In this document: piece by piece, positions 46,031 to 56,193 of the stretch
How positions within the stretch are numbered: the first letter of the stretch is position 1
How the letters are laid out: the number at the start of each line of letters is the position of its first letter
Origin: Hormoscilla sp. GUM202
Lineage (GTDB): Bacteria; Cyanobacteriota; Cyanobacteriia; Cyanobacteriales; Desertifilaceae
Reading direction: 5' to 3'
DNA length: 64,000 nucleotides
Assembly: GCA_005518205.2 (NCBI GenBank)
Contig: RFFC02000010.1
Coordinates: forward strand, 145,871 to 209,870
Translations under genes and position numbers: made by a program
The notes under the pieces: generated by a model
Database searches by the model: none
Told to the model about the DNA's origin: nothing
Seen by the model: only the letters and a program-made list of their open reading frames with translations

Positions 46031-46549
46031 TTAGGCAACCGCACCTGCGGCGCGATCGAAGTAGGTAGCAATTTCCGCCATCAGGGCGCTGCAATCGCCA
46101 GGGGTAATTCCGTTCCGGTCATTTGCGATCGCGATCGCCGCTTCCTTCATCTTTTCTACCCCTACTGCCACTGAAGCACCTGGTGTACCTAGTGCCAAGT
46201 ATGTTTCCCGCAGACCATTCAGGCACCGGTCTTCCAGTACGCTAGCATCACCTGCAAAAATTGCGTAGGTTACATAGCGCAGGATGATTTCCATATCCCG
46301 CAGGCAAGCTGCCATCCGCCGGCTCGTGTATGCGTTCCCACCAGGAGCAATCAACTGGGGCTGTTCGGCAAACAGAGAACGAGCCGCATTAGCAACGATA
46401 GTAGAAGCGTTGCTGGTAATCCGGTTTACCGCATCCATCCGCTTGTTGCTGTCTGCCACCATAGCTCCCAGAGCGTCCAGCTGGGCTGTGCTCAGCATTT
46501 CGCCCCGGGCATCAGCCTGAGAAATCACCTTTGTGAATGCATCGTACAT
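46031..46549 (-). CDS. cpcB: C-phycocyanin beta subunit
   Basis: 172 aa: [40 protein letters not shown] with Cys84, [17 protein letters not shown] and [17 protein letters not shown] with the second bilin Cys. The start is preceded by AGGAG. First subunit gene of the cpc cluster. Confidence 0.96.
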   Translation of the reverse strand: MYDAFTKVISQADARGEMLSTAQLDALGAMVADSNKRMDAVNRITSNASTIVANAARSLFAEQPQLIAPGGNAYTSRRMAACLRDMEIILRYVTYAIFAGDASVLEDRCLNGLRETYLALGTPGASVAVGVEKMKEAAIAIANDRNGITPGDCSALMAEIATYFDRAAGAVA

Positions 46550-46967
46550 TGATTTATACTCCTACTTTACTTGGTTTTGATTTTCTTGGGTGTTTTATTG
46601 AGCGCGAGTTCAGTGCTCCTCGGTGCAACCCTTCGCGCAGCGCAGCCATTGACAGACAATCGGCACCAACCGTTGCTTTTCTCACCTCCCCCTTGATATC
46701 CACTACTGGACGATCTATAGGTTTGTTAAGAAATCTCAGACTACTTCCTTTTTTCTGAGAAAGCACTTACTGCTTGTCTAGATCGTGTTTTCCTGTGCCT
46801 TTGCCTGTCCTCATTACCCTCCACTTTTCTCTTATACAATGATGTCGTGCCCTTATTTGTTACATATTGTTAAGATTTTAAAGTTTTGGTTTTTGAGCGC
46901 CGCACGAACCTCGCCAAACCTTTGTCACACGGCAACTACAGGCAATCTCCCTGTCATCTACCTGCTG
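46550..46967. other. Upstream region of cpcBA
   Basis: The 400 bases between cpcL and cpcB must hold the cpc promoter and leader for the minus strand. I see no confident -10/-35 pair. Includes a short CTTCGCGCAGCGCAGCC repeat near 46,630. Confidence 0.4.
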
Positions 46968-47714
46968 TTAAAGGCTGATCAGGCCCCAGGCCGCTAACGC
47001 TACCGCGATCGTTCCTCCCGCCAACAGCACGGCACCGGTTATTGTAATCACCTTTCCAGCCAGACGAGCCGCTTTTGGATAAGGGGGCTTCTGCCACTCC
47101 CAAATGTATGTTTTGACTTTGGCTTGGAAGTATCCCAGTTGCTCCAGTTGCTGGCGATAGTCCTCTCCATAGCGTGGCATCCGAGCAAAGGGCAACTCTC
47201 CTCGATCCCGCTGGGGCAATATCCGCCGCCGCTGATATGGTACTGTCTCGTCCCCAAAGTTTTGCTGGTACTCCTCGCTATTTAGCAAGGCATCGATGAA
47301 CCCTGGCAGCCCTTTGGTTGCCAGTACAATTGACCAGGCTAGCTTCTCCCGATCGTCATACAGTTCCCGCCCCAGGATCCGCTGCACGCACATCTGGACA
47401 AACCGGTAGTTGTTGTTGCACTCATAATTGCGCCGGCGGAATGGATCGGAAGTCGCCAGACCCCGAATGAATTCCCGCACTGTGATCTGACCAAATCTCA
47501 GCTGAGATTCTAAGAATGTTTGCCGGTTCCTGGTCAGCAACTGTTGTTCGTTAAATATCTGACGATAGCCTGCCCAGATCAACTGATCCATGTCTGTACC
47601 TGCTAGCAGGTTTTCGGCTGTGTAAATTCTGGGCTGCTCATCTCCTGGTATTTCATATCCCGCTACCCGCTGGTTTTGGCTTGATGCCGGATAGCTGAGT
47701 AATGGAATTGCCAA
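46968..47714 (-). CDS. cpcL: CpcL (CpcG2-type) membrane-anchored rod linker
   Basis: 248 aa. The PBS linker domain ([57 protein letters not shown]) is like that of CpcG, but the C-terminus is a hydrophobic helix ([20 protein letters not shown], residues about 220-245). This is the hallmark of CpcL, which tethers core-less rods to photosystem I/NDH. Start is TTG at 47,714, chosen because a near-perfect ribosome site (AGAAGGAGGTGATC) sits just before it and because it gives the MAIPLL family start. Confidence 0.92.
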   Translation of the reverse strand: MAIPLLSYPASSQNQRVAGYEIPGDEQPRIYTAENLLAGTDMDQLIWAGYRQIFNEQQLLTRNRQTFLESQLRFGQITVREFIRGLATSDPFRRRNYECNNNYRFVQMCVQRILGRELYDDREKLAWSIVLATKGLPGFIDALLNSEEYQQNFGDETVPYQRRRILPQRDRGELPFARMPRYGEDYRQQLEQLGYFQAKVKTYIWEWQKPPYPKAARLAGKVITITGAVLLAGGTIAVALAAWGLISL

Positions 47715-47872
47715 TCGATCACCTCCTTCTGTACATTTACTTATTTTGTTCTTCCTTAAAGATTAAGCGCTCGAGTTCATATAAGTCTTGCTTTTGTTAC
47801 AAATCTTAAAAAAAGTTGAACTTCTGTAATCCTTACGCTACCGGTTGACTAGCAGAGTCGCCTCAACCTCCA

Positions 47873-48619
47873 TTAACCCACCTCTGCCAGTTTTTTCTCT
47901 AAGTCAAACAGGAAGCCGTGGATGTATTCCTCGGTCCATTCGATGCCATAGAAGCGGGTAAACATCCCCCGTGCTGGATCCTTCTCGGCTCGATAGCGCA
48001 GGTAGCGCAGTTGCGCTTGCTTAATCTCTTCTAGATGCTGCTCGTCAGCGACCGGTTCTGCCTGGTCCACAAAATCTAGGTAAGCCTGGAGATAGTCACA
48101 GAAGGCGGCAAATACCCGCGTTTCCACTACGGATGTTTCTGTAGGGCGGGTCCAGAGAAACGCCGGTGAGAAGAAGGGTTGAGCTTCTGCTGGAAAGTCG
48201 CCTCCCCAGGGCAGGTGTTGTTGATGGGCTTGGAAAATTGGTAGGATCGGCTGGGTATACTTTTCCTGGTATGCCAGATCGTCCCGAAACAGCGGTTGCA
48301 TATCTAGGGCGATTAGGTGTCCCCCCGGTAAGGTGACTAGGTCCGCCCCGAAAAATGGGAGGTCATATTGGAGCTGGGGGAAAATCACGAAGTTCAATAC
48401 CTGTAGCGCCTCTCCTCCCTGGACGTGAGCTGCTCGGATTTGCCGGAGCTTCTCCGTGGCAAAGGCGTGACTGGTGGTGAGCACCTCCGATTGCTTCTTC
48501 CCCTTTCCGACTGTCGCCTGCTTGCTCTCGAACCCTTCCGGGATAGGATAGGGTTTAAGGGAGAGTCGATCTTTCAAGTAGGAGATCGCGTAATCTAGGA
48601 ATTTCTGATATAGAGTCAT
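47873..48619 (-). CDS. pebB: Phycoerythrobilin:ferredoxin oxidoreductase
   Basis: 248 aa of the ferredoxin-dependent bilin reductase family: [66 protein letters not shown]. PebB reduces 15,16-dihydrobiliverdin to phycoerythrobilin, working after PebA. It lies 99 bases downstream of pebA, so pebA-pebB form an operon that supplies the bilin for CpeA/CpeB. Confidence 0.92.
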   Translation of the reverse strand: MTLYQKFLDYAISYLKDRLSLKPYPIPEGFESKQATVGKGKKQSEVLTTSHAFATEKLRQIRAAHVQGGEALQVLNFVIFPQLQYDLPFFGADLVTLPGGHLIALDMQPLFRDDLAYQEKYTQPILPIFQAHQQHLPWGGDFPAEAQPFFSPAFLWTRPTETSVVETRVFAAFCDYLQAYLDFVDQAEPVADEQHLEEIKQAQLRYLRYRAEKDPARGMFTRFYGIEWTEEYIHGFLFDLEKKLAEVG

Positions 48620-48718
48620 TTTGACATTGCTGATTAATGCTTACCAATTACCATTGAGAATTAAAAATTGATCAATTCACTATTGTTCAATTGCTCAATT
48701 CACCATTCACCAATACTG

Positions 48719-49450
48719 TCATTTTTTGCTGCTGACTGCTAATGGCTTGGCATCTGCAAACAAGAACTCATACAGAAATCGTTCCGACCACTCGTGACCG
48801 AAGTAGCTGCTGAATAGACCTGATGCTGGATCCCTTTCTGCACTATATTGGTCGTAGTCTTTCTGTGCTTTGACGATCCGATCGATGTCTGCGGTGTCCG
48901 TCAGCGGTTCTGCTTGCTCCAGCATTTGCCAATATAAATCTAAGTATTCTTGGTAAGCTGGCATTAGCCGATTTTTTACCGTCTCCGCATCAGTTTTGGC
49001 AAATAGCAAATATTTGGAAAAATACTGATTGGCATCGTAAAATTTCATTTCTAAGTTCTGCGCTAAGTCGTTGTAGCGATCGCGCACTGCTTTCATGGGC
49101 TTTATATATTTCTCCTGATACTCTGCATACCTAAACAAGGGCTGAAAGTCTAGTACCACCAGGATTTTCTTTTTGCCGAAAGACAATAAATCTATCCCTA
49201 GCAAAGGGATATCGTAACAGTGCGCGGGATAGATCACGCTGTTAAATACTTGCGCTGCTGCCCCCCCATCTATATAGGTATAGCGGATTTTCCGTAGTTC
49301 GGGGCATTGGTAACACCAACTCTGAATGGTCGCTCCTGTTTGGCCCCGATCGCTTACCTGACGTTCCAAGCCTGGGGGTATGGGCTGGCTTTGTAAATCG
49401 AACCGCCGAAATAGCTCTGTTTCTAAGTATTCCAGGAATGGTCTGTACAT
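48719..49450 (-). CDS. pebA: 15,16-dihydrobiliverdin:ferredoxin oxidoreductase
   Basis: 243 aa from MYRPFLEYLETELFRRFDLQ (49,450). A much longer open frame upstream is rejected because this start gives the normal PebA N-terminus. FDBR motifs: QVFNSVIYPAHCYDIPLLGI, VVLDFQPLFR, FSSYFGHEWSERFLYEFLF. It reduces biliverdin IX-alpha to 15,16-dihydrobiliverdin, the first step to phycoerythrobilin. Confidence 0.92.
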   Translation of the reverse strand: MYRPFLEYLETELFRRFDLQSQPIPPGLERQVSDRGQTGATIQSWCYQCPELRKIRYTYIDGGAAAQVFNSVIYPAHCYDIPLLGIDLLSFGKKKILVVLDFQPLFRYAEYQEKYIKPMKAVRDRYNDLAQNLEMKFYDANQYFSKYLLFAKTDAETVKNRLMPAYQEYLDLYWQMLEQAEPLTDTADIDRIVKAQKDYDQYSAERDPASGLFSSYFGHEWSERFLYEFLFADAKPLAVSSKK

Positions 49451-50230
49451 AATGGTCGCTCGCTTTGCCTTAACTCTCGCTGAGGATAGACTATATCTAT
49501 TCGGCCTGTCTCCTTTGCGATCGACAAAGAAACAATCCTTAACATTCCCTACCCCCCATTCGGGCACAAAGCCAGGATTAATACACCGGTAACGACATGT
49601 GATTTCTGAGAAATGTGGGATTTTCAGCTGTTCTGCATGGTAACCTTGTCTGAGAACCGGTGGTGTCAAGGCAGGCGATCGGCGAACGGGAAGCACTAAA
49701 GTGCTTACTACGAACTTAAGTAAATACAGGAAGAGTGAGTAATGCGCGAGATTTAGCACATATGAACGGTATCGAATTGTTTTGTTGGCTGAAAAAAGAA
49801 ATGTCCCCCGCAGCGTAGGGGTCCCGGAGCCTGTCCCCCGGGTAGTGCGAGTAGCGCTGGGACACAGCGTGAAGAATTCTTTTAGCCGCGATCGGGCGAT
49901 GTTGGAAGAGGTGGCGGCAAAAATAAATAAATTTATTAACAACCCCGGGCCAAATATCCTGGAAATTGAAATGGAAGATTGGGGATGTAAATTACCCCGC
50001 ATCTGATTTTATCATTTTTGCCTTTCTAGCCAGCTTATCCGTATATTTCAAAACTATAGGATCGGGAGTAACCTGTAGTTGGCATCAAACTAGAGATCCT
50101 GTCAAACTAATGCAAGTAAAGGACATTTTCAGGTCTCTTATCCTCTGGACAGAGTTCGCGGGGTAGAATATACTCACAGTCAGGGGAGTGGCTATCGTAT
50201 TAGTTTAATTCTCTCCCCAAGCCTGCCTCG
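49451..50230. other. Upstream region of pebA and gene-free stretch
   Basis: Holds the pebAB promoter region, a hairpin repeat AAGCACTAAAGTGCTTACTA (49,692-49,712) and a GGGTAGTGCG...AGCGCTGGGA repeat (about 49,838). No gene recognised. Confidence 0.45.
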
Positions 50231-50890
50231 GCGTCAATCTTTAATCAGAAACTACAGTCCCGATCGCCAGAACCAATATAAAGCAGCAGAAAAGATTGGG
50301 CAGTTTCTCGGGCTGAATGAGGTGAAATATTTAGTTTACCGAGAAGGAAATGAATTATTAGATGTTACAACTGCAATTTCAGAACCAGAACGGCCAGAAG
50401 GAGAAATTATTTTTCAGGGAAAGAAACGAATTTATAGGACGGCAAAGATGATTAGCAGCGGTGCGATCTCCGCCTGCGATCGGGAGTTGGCCCGGGTTTC
50501 CAGCTGTTATGAAATCTGCAAATAACTCCTTATGAGGCGATCGCTGCTACAACAAAATGGCTACAGTTATGGTTATGTAAAAGAGGAGATCTGCTGGGAA
50601 TTTAGAACTACCTTTGCTCAAGATGCCTCTCTCACAACTAGCACGATGTATTTTCTCACGGACATTAAGAGTAGAAGAATTTTTCCTAACTCCTATCCGG
50701 GAATGGGCATAGCACAGCTTTACCGCTGGGCAGGCTTGGGGAAAGAGTGCAAGAATTGGCGATCGCCTATGGGGAACCTAACCCCGTAGAGTGCGATTTG
50801 CGAGCTTTTGCTGCTACGGGCGATCGGCTGCTAGAGCGGATACCATCTAATCTATTCGAGAAGTTTTTAGCACATGTTTTTCCGGCACTA
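50231..50890 (+). pseudogene. Unrecognised gene remnants
   Basis: Plus-strand coding-like stretches: KAAEKIGQFLGLNEVKYLVY, REGNELLDVTTAISEPERPE (to a stop at 50,525), then in other frames LRVEEFFLTPIREWA and RVQELAIAYGEPNPVECDLR, IPSNLFEKFLAHVFPALRSL. Composition looks like real protein, but frames shift and I do not recognise a family. Confidence 0.35.
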
Positions 50891-51007
50891 CGTTCTTTAG
50901 ATTAGGTGTGAATTGGGGAATAAATAGCGGTATTTCTGTATAGAGTTTTTGTTATAAAAGCGAGATCGTGTGCTAGAATAATAGGAGAAAATTAGATAAT
51001 AATAATT

Positions 51008-51559
51008 ATGGCAAAAACAGCAGACATAGGCAGCAAACGCCTAGTCAGTCTCGCGCCAGATGGGTGGGCGCAATGGGTGACTAATCGATGGCGATATCAC
51101 AGTAATAACCTAAGTTGCTACCTATAGAACCTCAAAACCAAAATTAGCCAAAATTGGCCAAAATTACCTTAATATTTACCCCCAAATGGCATTTTGGCGG
51201 AGAAATTTACCAAAAATGGCTGTCTGGGACATAAAAATTTTTATAGGTAGCAACTTGAGTTAATAGACATCATTGATGCCCAGTTTCAGTGGGTGAGTTG
51301 CGATAGCGATGTTGGTAGTATATTTATTGGAGCGGGTTATGAGTTTACTTGCAGAAGCGGGCCGATTTGTTTCGGATAGAGACGGGCACAAGGATGCTGC
51401 CTACTTCGGCGGCGTTTTGGCGATGTGCCAGAATCCCTAGCTACAACTCCGCGTTCTTTGAGCGTGGAGGAATTAGAAGAGTTAGGAGACCTGTGTATGG
51501 ATGCGAATTCTCTGGATGAGTTTATCGCTTCTATTCGGCAGGTGACTGACAACAATTAG
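51008..51559 (+). pseudogene. Rpn/DUF4351-like (PD-(D/E)XK) protein gene split by a MITE
   Basis: Starts MAKTADIGSKRLVSLAPDGW, the typical N-terminus of cyanobacterial Rpn/DUF4351-type proteins, and is interrupted after HSNNL. Beyond the MITE it reads ELIDIIDAQFQWVSCDSDVG, then after a loss SLSVEELEELGDLCMDANSL and DEFIASIRQVTDNN. Most of the nuclease-like core is deleted. Confidence 0.65.
51112..51256. mobile_element. 145-bp MITE with perfect 15-bp ends
   Basis: Left end AAGTTGCTACCTATA and right end TATAGGTAGCAACTT are exact inverted repeats. The interior is AT-rich and has several copies of CCAAAAT. No target duplication is obvious. Confidence 0.85.
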
Positions 51560-51754
51560 TGATTGACGTTGGGGAGAGATGGTCGCGTTACCATCTCTCT
51601 TTCTCTAGATATTTTCTTGTTGTCAAGGTGCGATCGCCTGCTATGGGAATAGTAGGAAAATTTATTTCATGAATGGCAGCAACTTGTATTTTTTGGCTTT
51701 CAGCATTTTTGCTGAAAAATTAAGCAGTAAACTTAGTTAAGGTTTAATAATATA

Positions 51755-52777
51755 CAGCATTTATCATAAAGATGAGGTACAATAGTGAGGTCAGCAGTAG
51801 AACCCTCGAAAACCATGAAGCCCTATTCAGTCGATCTCCGCCAGAAAATTATAGAAACCTATGAAAATGAGGAGATATCACAAAGACAACTAGCCAAAAG
51901 ATTCCGAGTAGCATTCAGTTTCGTTATCAAAATTCTCAAGCAGTACCGGTCCACTGGCAACTTGAAGCCGGGTATTAGCACCGGTCGTCCCCTCAAGCTC
52001 AACCAGTCCCAACAGGAAAAGCTCAAAGTTTTAGTAGAGGAAAATAATGATTGGACATTGTCAGAATATCAGTCAGAATTAGAAAAACAGACGGAGGTAA
52101 AAGTCAGCCGTTCCACAATAGACAGAATGATTAAACGGTCGGGATTGACCGTAAAAAAAAAGGCATTACATCCGACGGAAAAGAGAAGTTCTCGAGTTCA
52201 GCAGTTAAGGTTAGACTACTGGAAAGAGATAGAAGGAATTGAGCCTACTGACCTCATTTTTCTGGATGAATCGGGCTGCAACCTGGCTTTAACACGGATG
52301 TATGCCCGCTCACAATGTGGTCTGAGAGCTTATGGAAGTAAACCCAGTAAGCGAGGACAAAATGTTTCAATAGTTGGGGCAGTTAGTCTCAATGGGATAG
52401 TGAGTTCATTGAATATTTTAGGTGCTTATGATAGCTTAACATTTGAGGCATTTGTGATTCGACACTTAGTGCCAAAGCTGTGGAAAGGAGCTTGTGTTGT
52501 GATGGACAACTGTACAATTCATAAGGGAGATGTAATCCGACAAGCTATTGAAAAAGTGGGGGCGCGGTTAGTCTATCTTCCTCCTTATTCGCCAGACTTC
52601 TCTCCAATTGAAAATATTTGGTCAAAGCTGAAGAGTTATCTCAAGAAACTAGAAGCCAGAACCTATCGGGCCTTAGTAGATGGCATTCAGGAGGGCTTTG
52701 CTACCATCAACCTGCAAGATATCCACAACTGGTTCACCCACTGTTGCTACTGTACCTCACCATTTTGATAAATGCTA
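51755..52777 (+). mobile_element. IS630 family element, distinct type, apparently intact
   Basis: Inverted ends AGCATTTATCA(T/A)AA and TGAGGTACA on both sides (about 30 bp), flanked by TA (51,753 and 52,778). A single full-length transposase ORF. Not the same as the element at 6,055. Confidence 0.88.
51815..52768 (+). CDS. IS630 family transposase, full length
   Basis: 317 aa from MKPYSVDLRQKIIETYENEE. HTH: SQRQLAKRFRVAFSFVIKIL. DDE core: LIFLDESGCNLAL (Asp), CVVMDNCTIHKGD (Asp), YSPDFSPIENIWSKLKSYLK (Glu). No frameshift, so this copy could be active. The open frame begins 10 codons earlier, but the MKPYS start fits the family. Confidence 0.92.
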   Translation: MKPYSVDLRQKIIETYENEEISQRQLAKRFRVAFSFVIKILKQYRSTGNLKPGISTGRPLKLNQSQQEKLKVLVEENNDWTLSEYQSELEKQTEVKVSRSTIDRMIKRSGLTVKKKALHPTEKRSSRVQQLRLDYWKEIEGIEPTDLIFLDESGCNLALTRMYARSQCGLRAYGSKPSKRGQNVSIVGAVSLNGIVSSLNILGAYDSLTFEAFVIRHLVPKLWKGACVVMDNCTIHKGDVIRQAIEKVGARLVYLPPYSPDFSPIENIWSKLKSYLKKLEARTYRALVDGIQEGFATINLQDIHNWFTHCCYCTSPF

Positions 52778-52779
52778 TA

Positions 52780-53330
52780 AAAAGAACCGCAATGATTTTA
52801 CCAAAAAGTAATAATATACTCCGTTATTTAAGCATGGCTATTCTCCGGCAAAGGGTAGATGAAAGCATTAGAAGCAGGGCTAAAAAACTGGAAAAAATAG
52901 GAAGAAAACCTGTTGATGCCACGTGGCCGGGGTTGCCAAATGCGATCGCTTAATGGATTGCGATCGCCGTTTGATTAAACCCTGTCGCAGTTAAGGAACT
53001 ATCGCGGGTTTATCCCTTAGTCTCTGCCAAAGATCAAGCGATGCTGCTGCGCAGCAGCATCGCCTTGCGGGATTTCGATGTCTCCTGGTCCCTCGATGTC
53101 TTCTGGGAGCGCTAGTCGCACGTTCCCAGGCTGCGCCGTGGGAACGAGGAGAAGACATCGTATTCGCACTACCCAGGAGACATCTTCGATGCACAAGTGG
53201 GGTCGCACGCTTCGGGAACCCTCCGCTACTCGCCGTACCCCTTGTCGCGCATCGAGGTCGCATTTTTTCAGGCGATCGCCGCCACTTTCAACAAACAAAC
53301 CTCTAGCAGTGGGGGCCAAAAAGCATATTT
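52780..53330. other. Decayed stretch with nested palindromic repeats
   Basis: Contains a small open frame (ILPKSNNILRYLSMAILRQR, 52,794 onward) of unknown nature. A composite repeat at about 53,083-53,187 has TCGATGTCT-type arms, a GGGAGCGCTAGTCGCAC motif and an inserted CGTTCCCAGGCTGCGCCGTG hairpin. Confidence 0.5.
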
Positions 53331-53589
53331 AGATTTAGCAGTGAAGGAAATAGTCTCCGAGGCGATCGTTCCCAGGGAGTTATAGATCTCTTAGCGGTGG
53401 CCGGTTTAAACAGTAGGGCTCTTTCTATTTTATCCGATGAATTTATAGCAGAAGTGCGAGGAATAGCAAAATTTAGCCCGGGAGATTTTACTGAGATTAA
53501 TTCAAGATCAGATTAAGGAACGAAGCAGCCAAAACATAGTCGAATCTCGTTCCTTTCAGGCAATGTTAGAAGATGCTTTGAAACCTTAA
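53331..53589 (+). pseudogene. Type I restriction enzyme HsdR C-terminus remnant (DUF3387)
   Basis: Frames read KAYLDLAVKEIVSEAIVP, then VIDLLAVAGLNSRALSILSD, EFIAEVRGIA, then LAREILLRLIQDQIKERSSQ and NIVESRSFQAMLEDALKP stop. This is the well-known C-terminal end of HsdR. Two frameshifts; the rest of the gene is absent. Confidence 0.7.
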
Positions 53590-53750
53590 AAACAAAGGGC
53601 GATCTAAACCGCCCAATTAAGTAGGTGTGCATAATTAAACACAGTTAACTTTTGTTAAGTTTGCTGAAAGCCTCTCCCAGAATGAGATTCAGCTACTTTA
53701 CATTTCTTAACATAGGCTAGTTTATTTGCGCCTACCTGCTTAATCGACGA

Positions 53751-55236
53751 ATTAACGGGACTTAAACAAAAACTTCCCCCTAAAGCGGCTGAATTCCATG
53801 TATAATAGGCATTATACGTCAACGGACACGGTTTCACGGTAGCATATAGATGTACGGAGTTTCCCAGAAGTGGTTTTTTAAGTAAATATCCTGTATATCA
53901 GTATATTATACTACTAATTGGCCCTCACCGTAGGAGGAGAAAACAACATGAAAGAAACAGTTGCTCAGGCCATGCCACCTGGCTTTGAGAAATGGTGTCG
54001 TCGCTTTGATGATGTCTTTAGTCGTCAAGCTCAACGAAGAGAGTTCCGTAATTATTTAGGGGGGTTATTAGGAGAAAGTGAGCGAAAAAATATCTCTCAA
54101 ATATCGAAAAATACTGTGGGAGTTTCTTATCACAAATTGCATCACTTTATAACCGAGTCTCCTTGGTCTGCTTCTCGTGTAAATGAAAGGCGATTAGAGA
54201 TAATGAATATCTGTCGTCAAACAAAACATAGGAAAAATTTTAACTTAATAGTGGACGACACAGGTCATCGAAAAAGCGGCATATTAACTGAAGGGGTAGG
54301 ACGACAATATATTGGGGAAGTTGGGCTCTACTGATAACGGGCTTGTAATGGTAACAACTCATCTCTATGATGGAGTAAGAAGTTTACCATTAGATTTTGC
54401 TCAATATTTACATGCCGATTCTTTAGAGAAAGGAAAAGAAGATCCCGAATTCAAGAAAAAACCCGAGTTAGCTTTAGAACTAATTGCTCGATGTTTAAAT
54501 AGAGGCGAACGTCCTGAAGTGACGTTAATAGATGGAGGTTATGGTAATAATGGACCTTTTTTAAAAGAACTAGAAAAGAGAGGATTAATTTATATTGGAG
54601 TTGTCGCCAAGAATAGAAACGTCGAAGTAGAAATAGAGACCGGACAAAAAACAAAAATGAGATTAGATGAACTGACAGCAATATTACCAGAAGAATCTTT
54701 CAGTTCTATTAATATCGAGTTACAAAAACCTCGAAGGGTTTGGGTAGCAACAATAAAAATCGAAATTTCCGGGATGTCAGGTAAACGAACAGTAGCTATC
54801 GTAATGAATGCAAAAACTGTTTCCTCGGCAACGGAAATTGATTATTTAATCACCAATGCTCCCATTGAAAAAGCCACAGCATTATGGATAGTTACTACCT
54901 ATTCACAACGCAATTGGGTTGAAGTTTTTTACCGAACGGTAAAAGGTTGGTTAGGTTTAAAAGAATGTCAAGTTAGAGGAAAAAAAAGTATTGAGCGTCA
55001 TTGGATATTAGTTTTTTGTGCTTATACTTTTATTCTCTGGCATTGGTTGACCGGTGGTCTAGCGCGACAATGGGCGTCGAGACCATTAAAAACATTTGTT
55101 GAAGCGTTAGAGGCTTTTCGTACAGCTGTCTCTTATCGGTTTATGCGTTGGCTCGGTAACAATGTTGATGTATTTGCCGCTCACAAAGCGAGTTTCGGCT
55201 TGATTTGGGCTTAAATTTTGTCTAAGTCCCGTTAAT
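53751..55236 (+). mobile_element. IS701 family element
   Basis: Ends ATTAACGGGACTTAAACAAA and (reversed) ATTAACGGGACTTAGACAAA bound the element and enclose two transposase frames. The target duplication is unclear. Confidence 0.8.
53948..55214 (+). pseudogene. IS701 family transposase, one-base frameshift
   Basis: The 5' frame (to 54,334) begins MKETVAQAMPPGFEKWCRRF and includes NLIVDDTGHRKSG. An extra G in GGGG at about 54,312 shifts the frame (IGEVGLY versus IGKLGSTDNGLVMVTTHLYD). The 3' frame holds VTLIDGGYGNNGPFLKELEK, TYSQRNWVEVFYRTVKGWLG and LKECQVRGKKSIERHWILVF, the IS701 DDE region. Without the shift it would be about 420 aa. Confidence 0.85.
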
Positions 55237-55351
55237 CCAGTTAGTCAAAGATATTAGCGCCGCCCAAAGAAGAAGTCGCATGATGCCTTGGCAGTCAAAA
55301 ATAATAGTTCAAGTCTTAGGAGACGAGGCGCTTAAGACTATTATCAGTCTC

Positions 55352-56080
55352 TTATTTCTCCTCGTTCGGAGTCGATAGATTCTCCAAATCTGGGAGTTTT
55401 ACCAATTCTTTAGAAGCTTCCTTAACAGTTATAGGCAACTGTAGGGGTTGTGGTTGTTCTAAGAGCAAGCAACTGGCCACAGGCAGGATTTGGTCCAAAT
55501 CATCTAGGGGTCTGGGAATCACCGTCACCGCATTCAACTCGCCTATTCGTTTCGCTTCATCCACCCCCGCTTGCACTGCTACAGCCACATCGGCCACAGA
55601 ACCTCGGATAATCGCAGTACATAAACCATCCCCGACCGTTTCAAAAGCAGTCAGTTTCACCTCAGCTGACTTCAGCATCGCATCAGCTGCTCCCACCATA
55701 GCTGGAAAGCCCCGCGTTTCCAGCAGGCCCAAAGCTTGCTTGCTAACTCGACTGTGACGGTTCTGTTGAGCCAGCTCGATCAGCCGAGACCCGATCGGGA
55801 AAATTACTTCCAAATTAGGGAGCGGTCGCGGAATCACCGATGAAGAGACTAGCTTACCAGACTTTTCCACCTTGCGAGCACCCGCCTCCACCGCTAACCT
55901 AATATCAGCGATCCGACCCCGGACGAGGATCGTGCAGTAACCACTGCCAATTTTTTCAATCCCCACCAAGACTACCCCAGATGCTTTCACCATCGCGTCC
56001 GCCGTATCAATTATCGCCGGAAAGCTGCGGGTTGATACCATACCCAGAGCACTTTGCTTGAGACTTTCTAGTCTATTCAT
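55352..56080 (-). CDS. ccmO: Carboxysome shell protein CcmO (tandem BMC)
   Basis: 242 aa with two bacterial-microcompartment domains: ALGMVSTRSFPAIIDTADAM (about 12-95) and ALGLLETRGFPAMVGAADAM (about 116-200), each ending in IPRPLPNLE / IPRPLDDLD. CcmO forms pseudohexamers in the beta-carboxysome shell. Last gene of ccmKKLMNO. Confidence 0.93.
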   Translation of the reverse strand: MNRLESLKQSALGMVSTRSFPAIIDTADAMVKASGVVLVGIEKIGSGYCTILVRGRIADIRLAVEAGARKVEKSGKLVSSSVIPRPLPNLEVIFPIGSRLIELAQQNRHSRVSKQALGLLETRGFPAMVGAADAMLKSAEVKLTAFETVGDGLCTAIIRGSVADVAVAVQAGVDEAKRIGELNAVTVIPRPLDDLDQILPVASCLLLEQPQPLQLPITVKEASKELVKLPDLENLSTPNEEK

Positions 56081-56193
56081 CTAATCCGCTCAACCAGGAC
56101 ACATTCCTTCTTACTCGATCCTATACGCTACCATTTTCAATCTGATGATGAACAAACAGCAATCTACTAGCTAAGGGTAGACCCAGCGGGCTC

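Noticed and set aside
49451..50002. N-terminal extension of pebA to 50,002
   Set aside because: The extra 184 codons have low-complexity, non-family sequence; the MYRPFLEYLE start at 49,450 gives a normal PebA.
54312..54334. Programmed frameshift in the IS701 transposase
   Set aside because: The G4 run is a weak slip site and IS701 transposases are normally one frame; a simple insertion is more likely.
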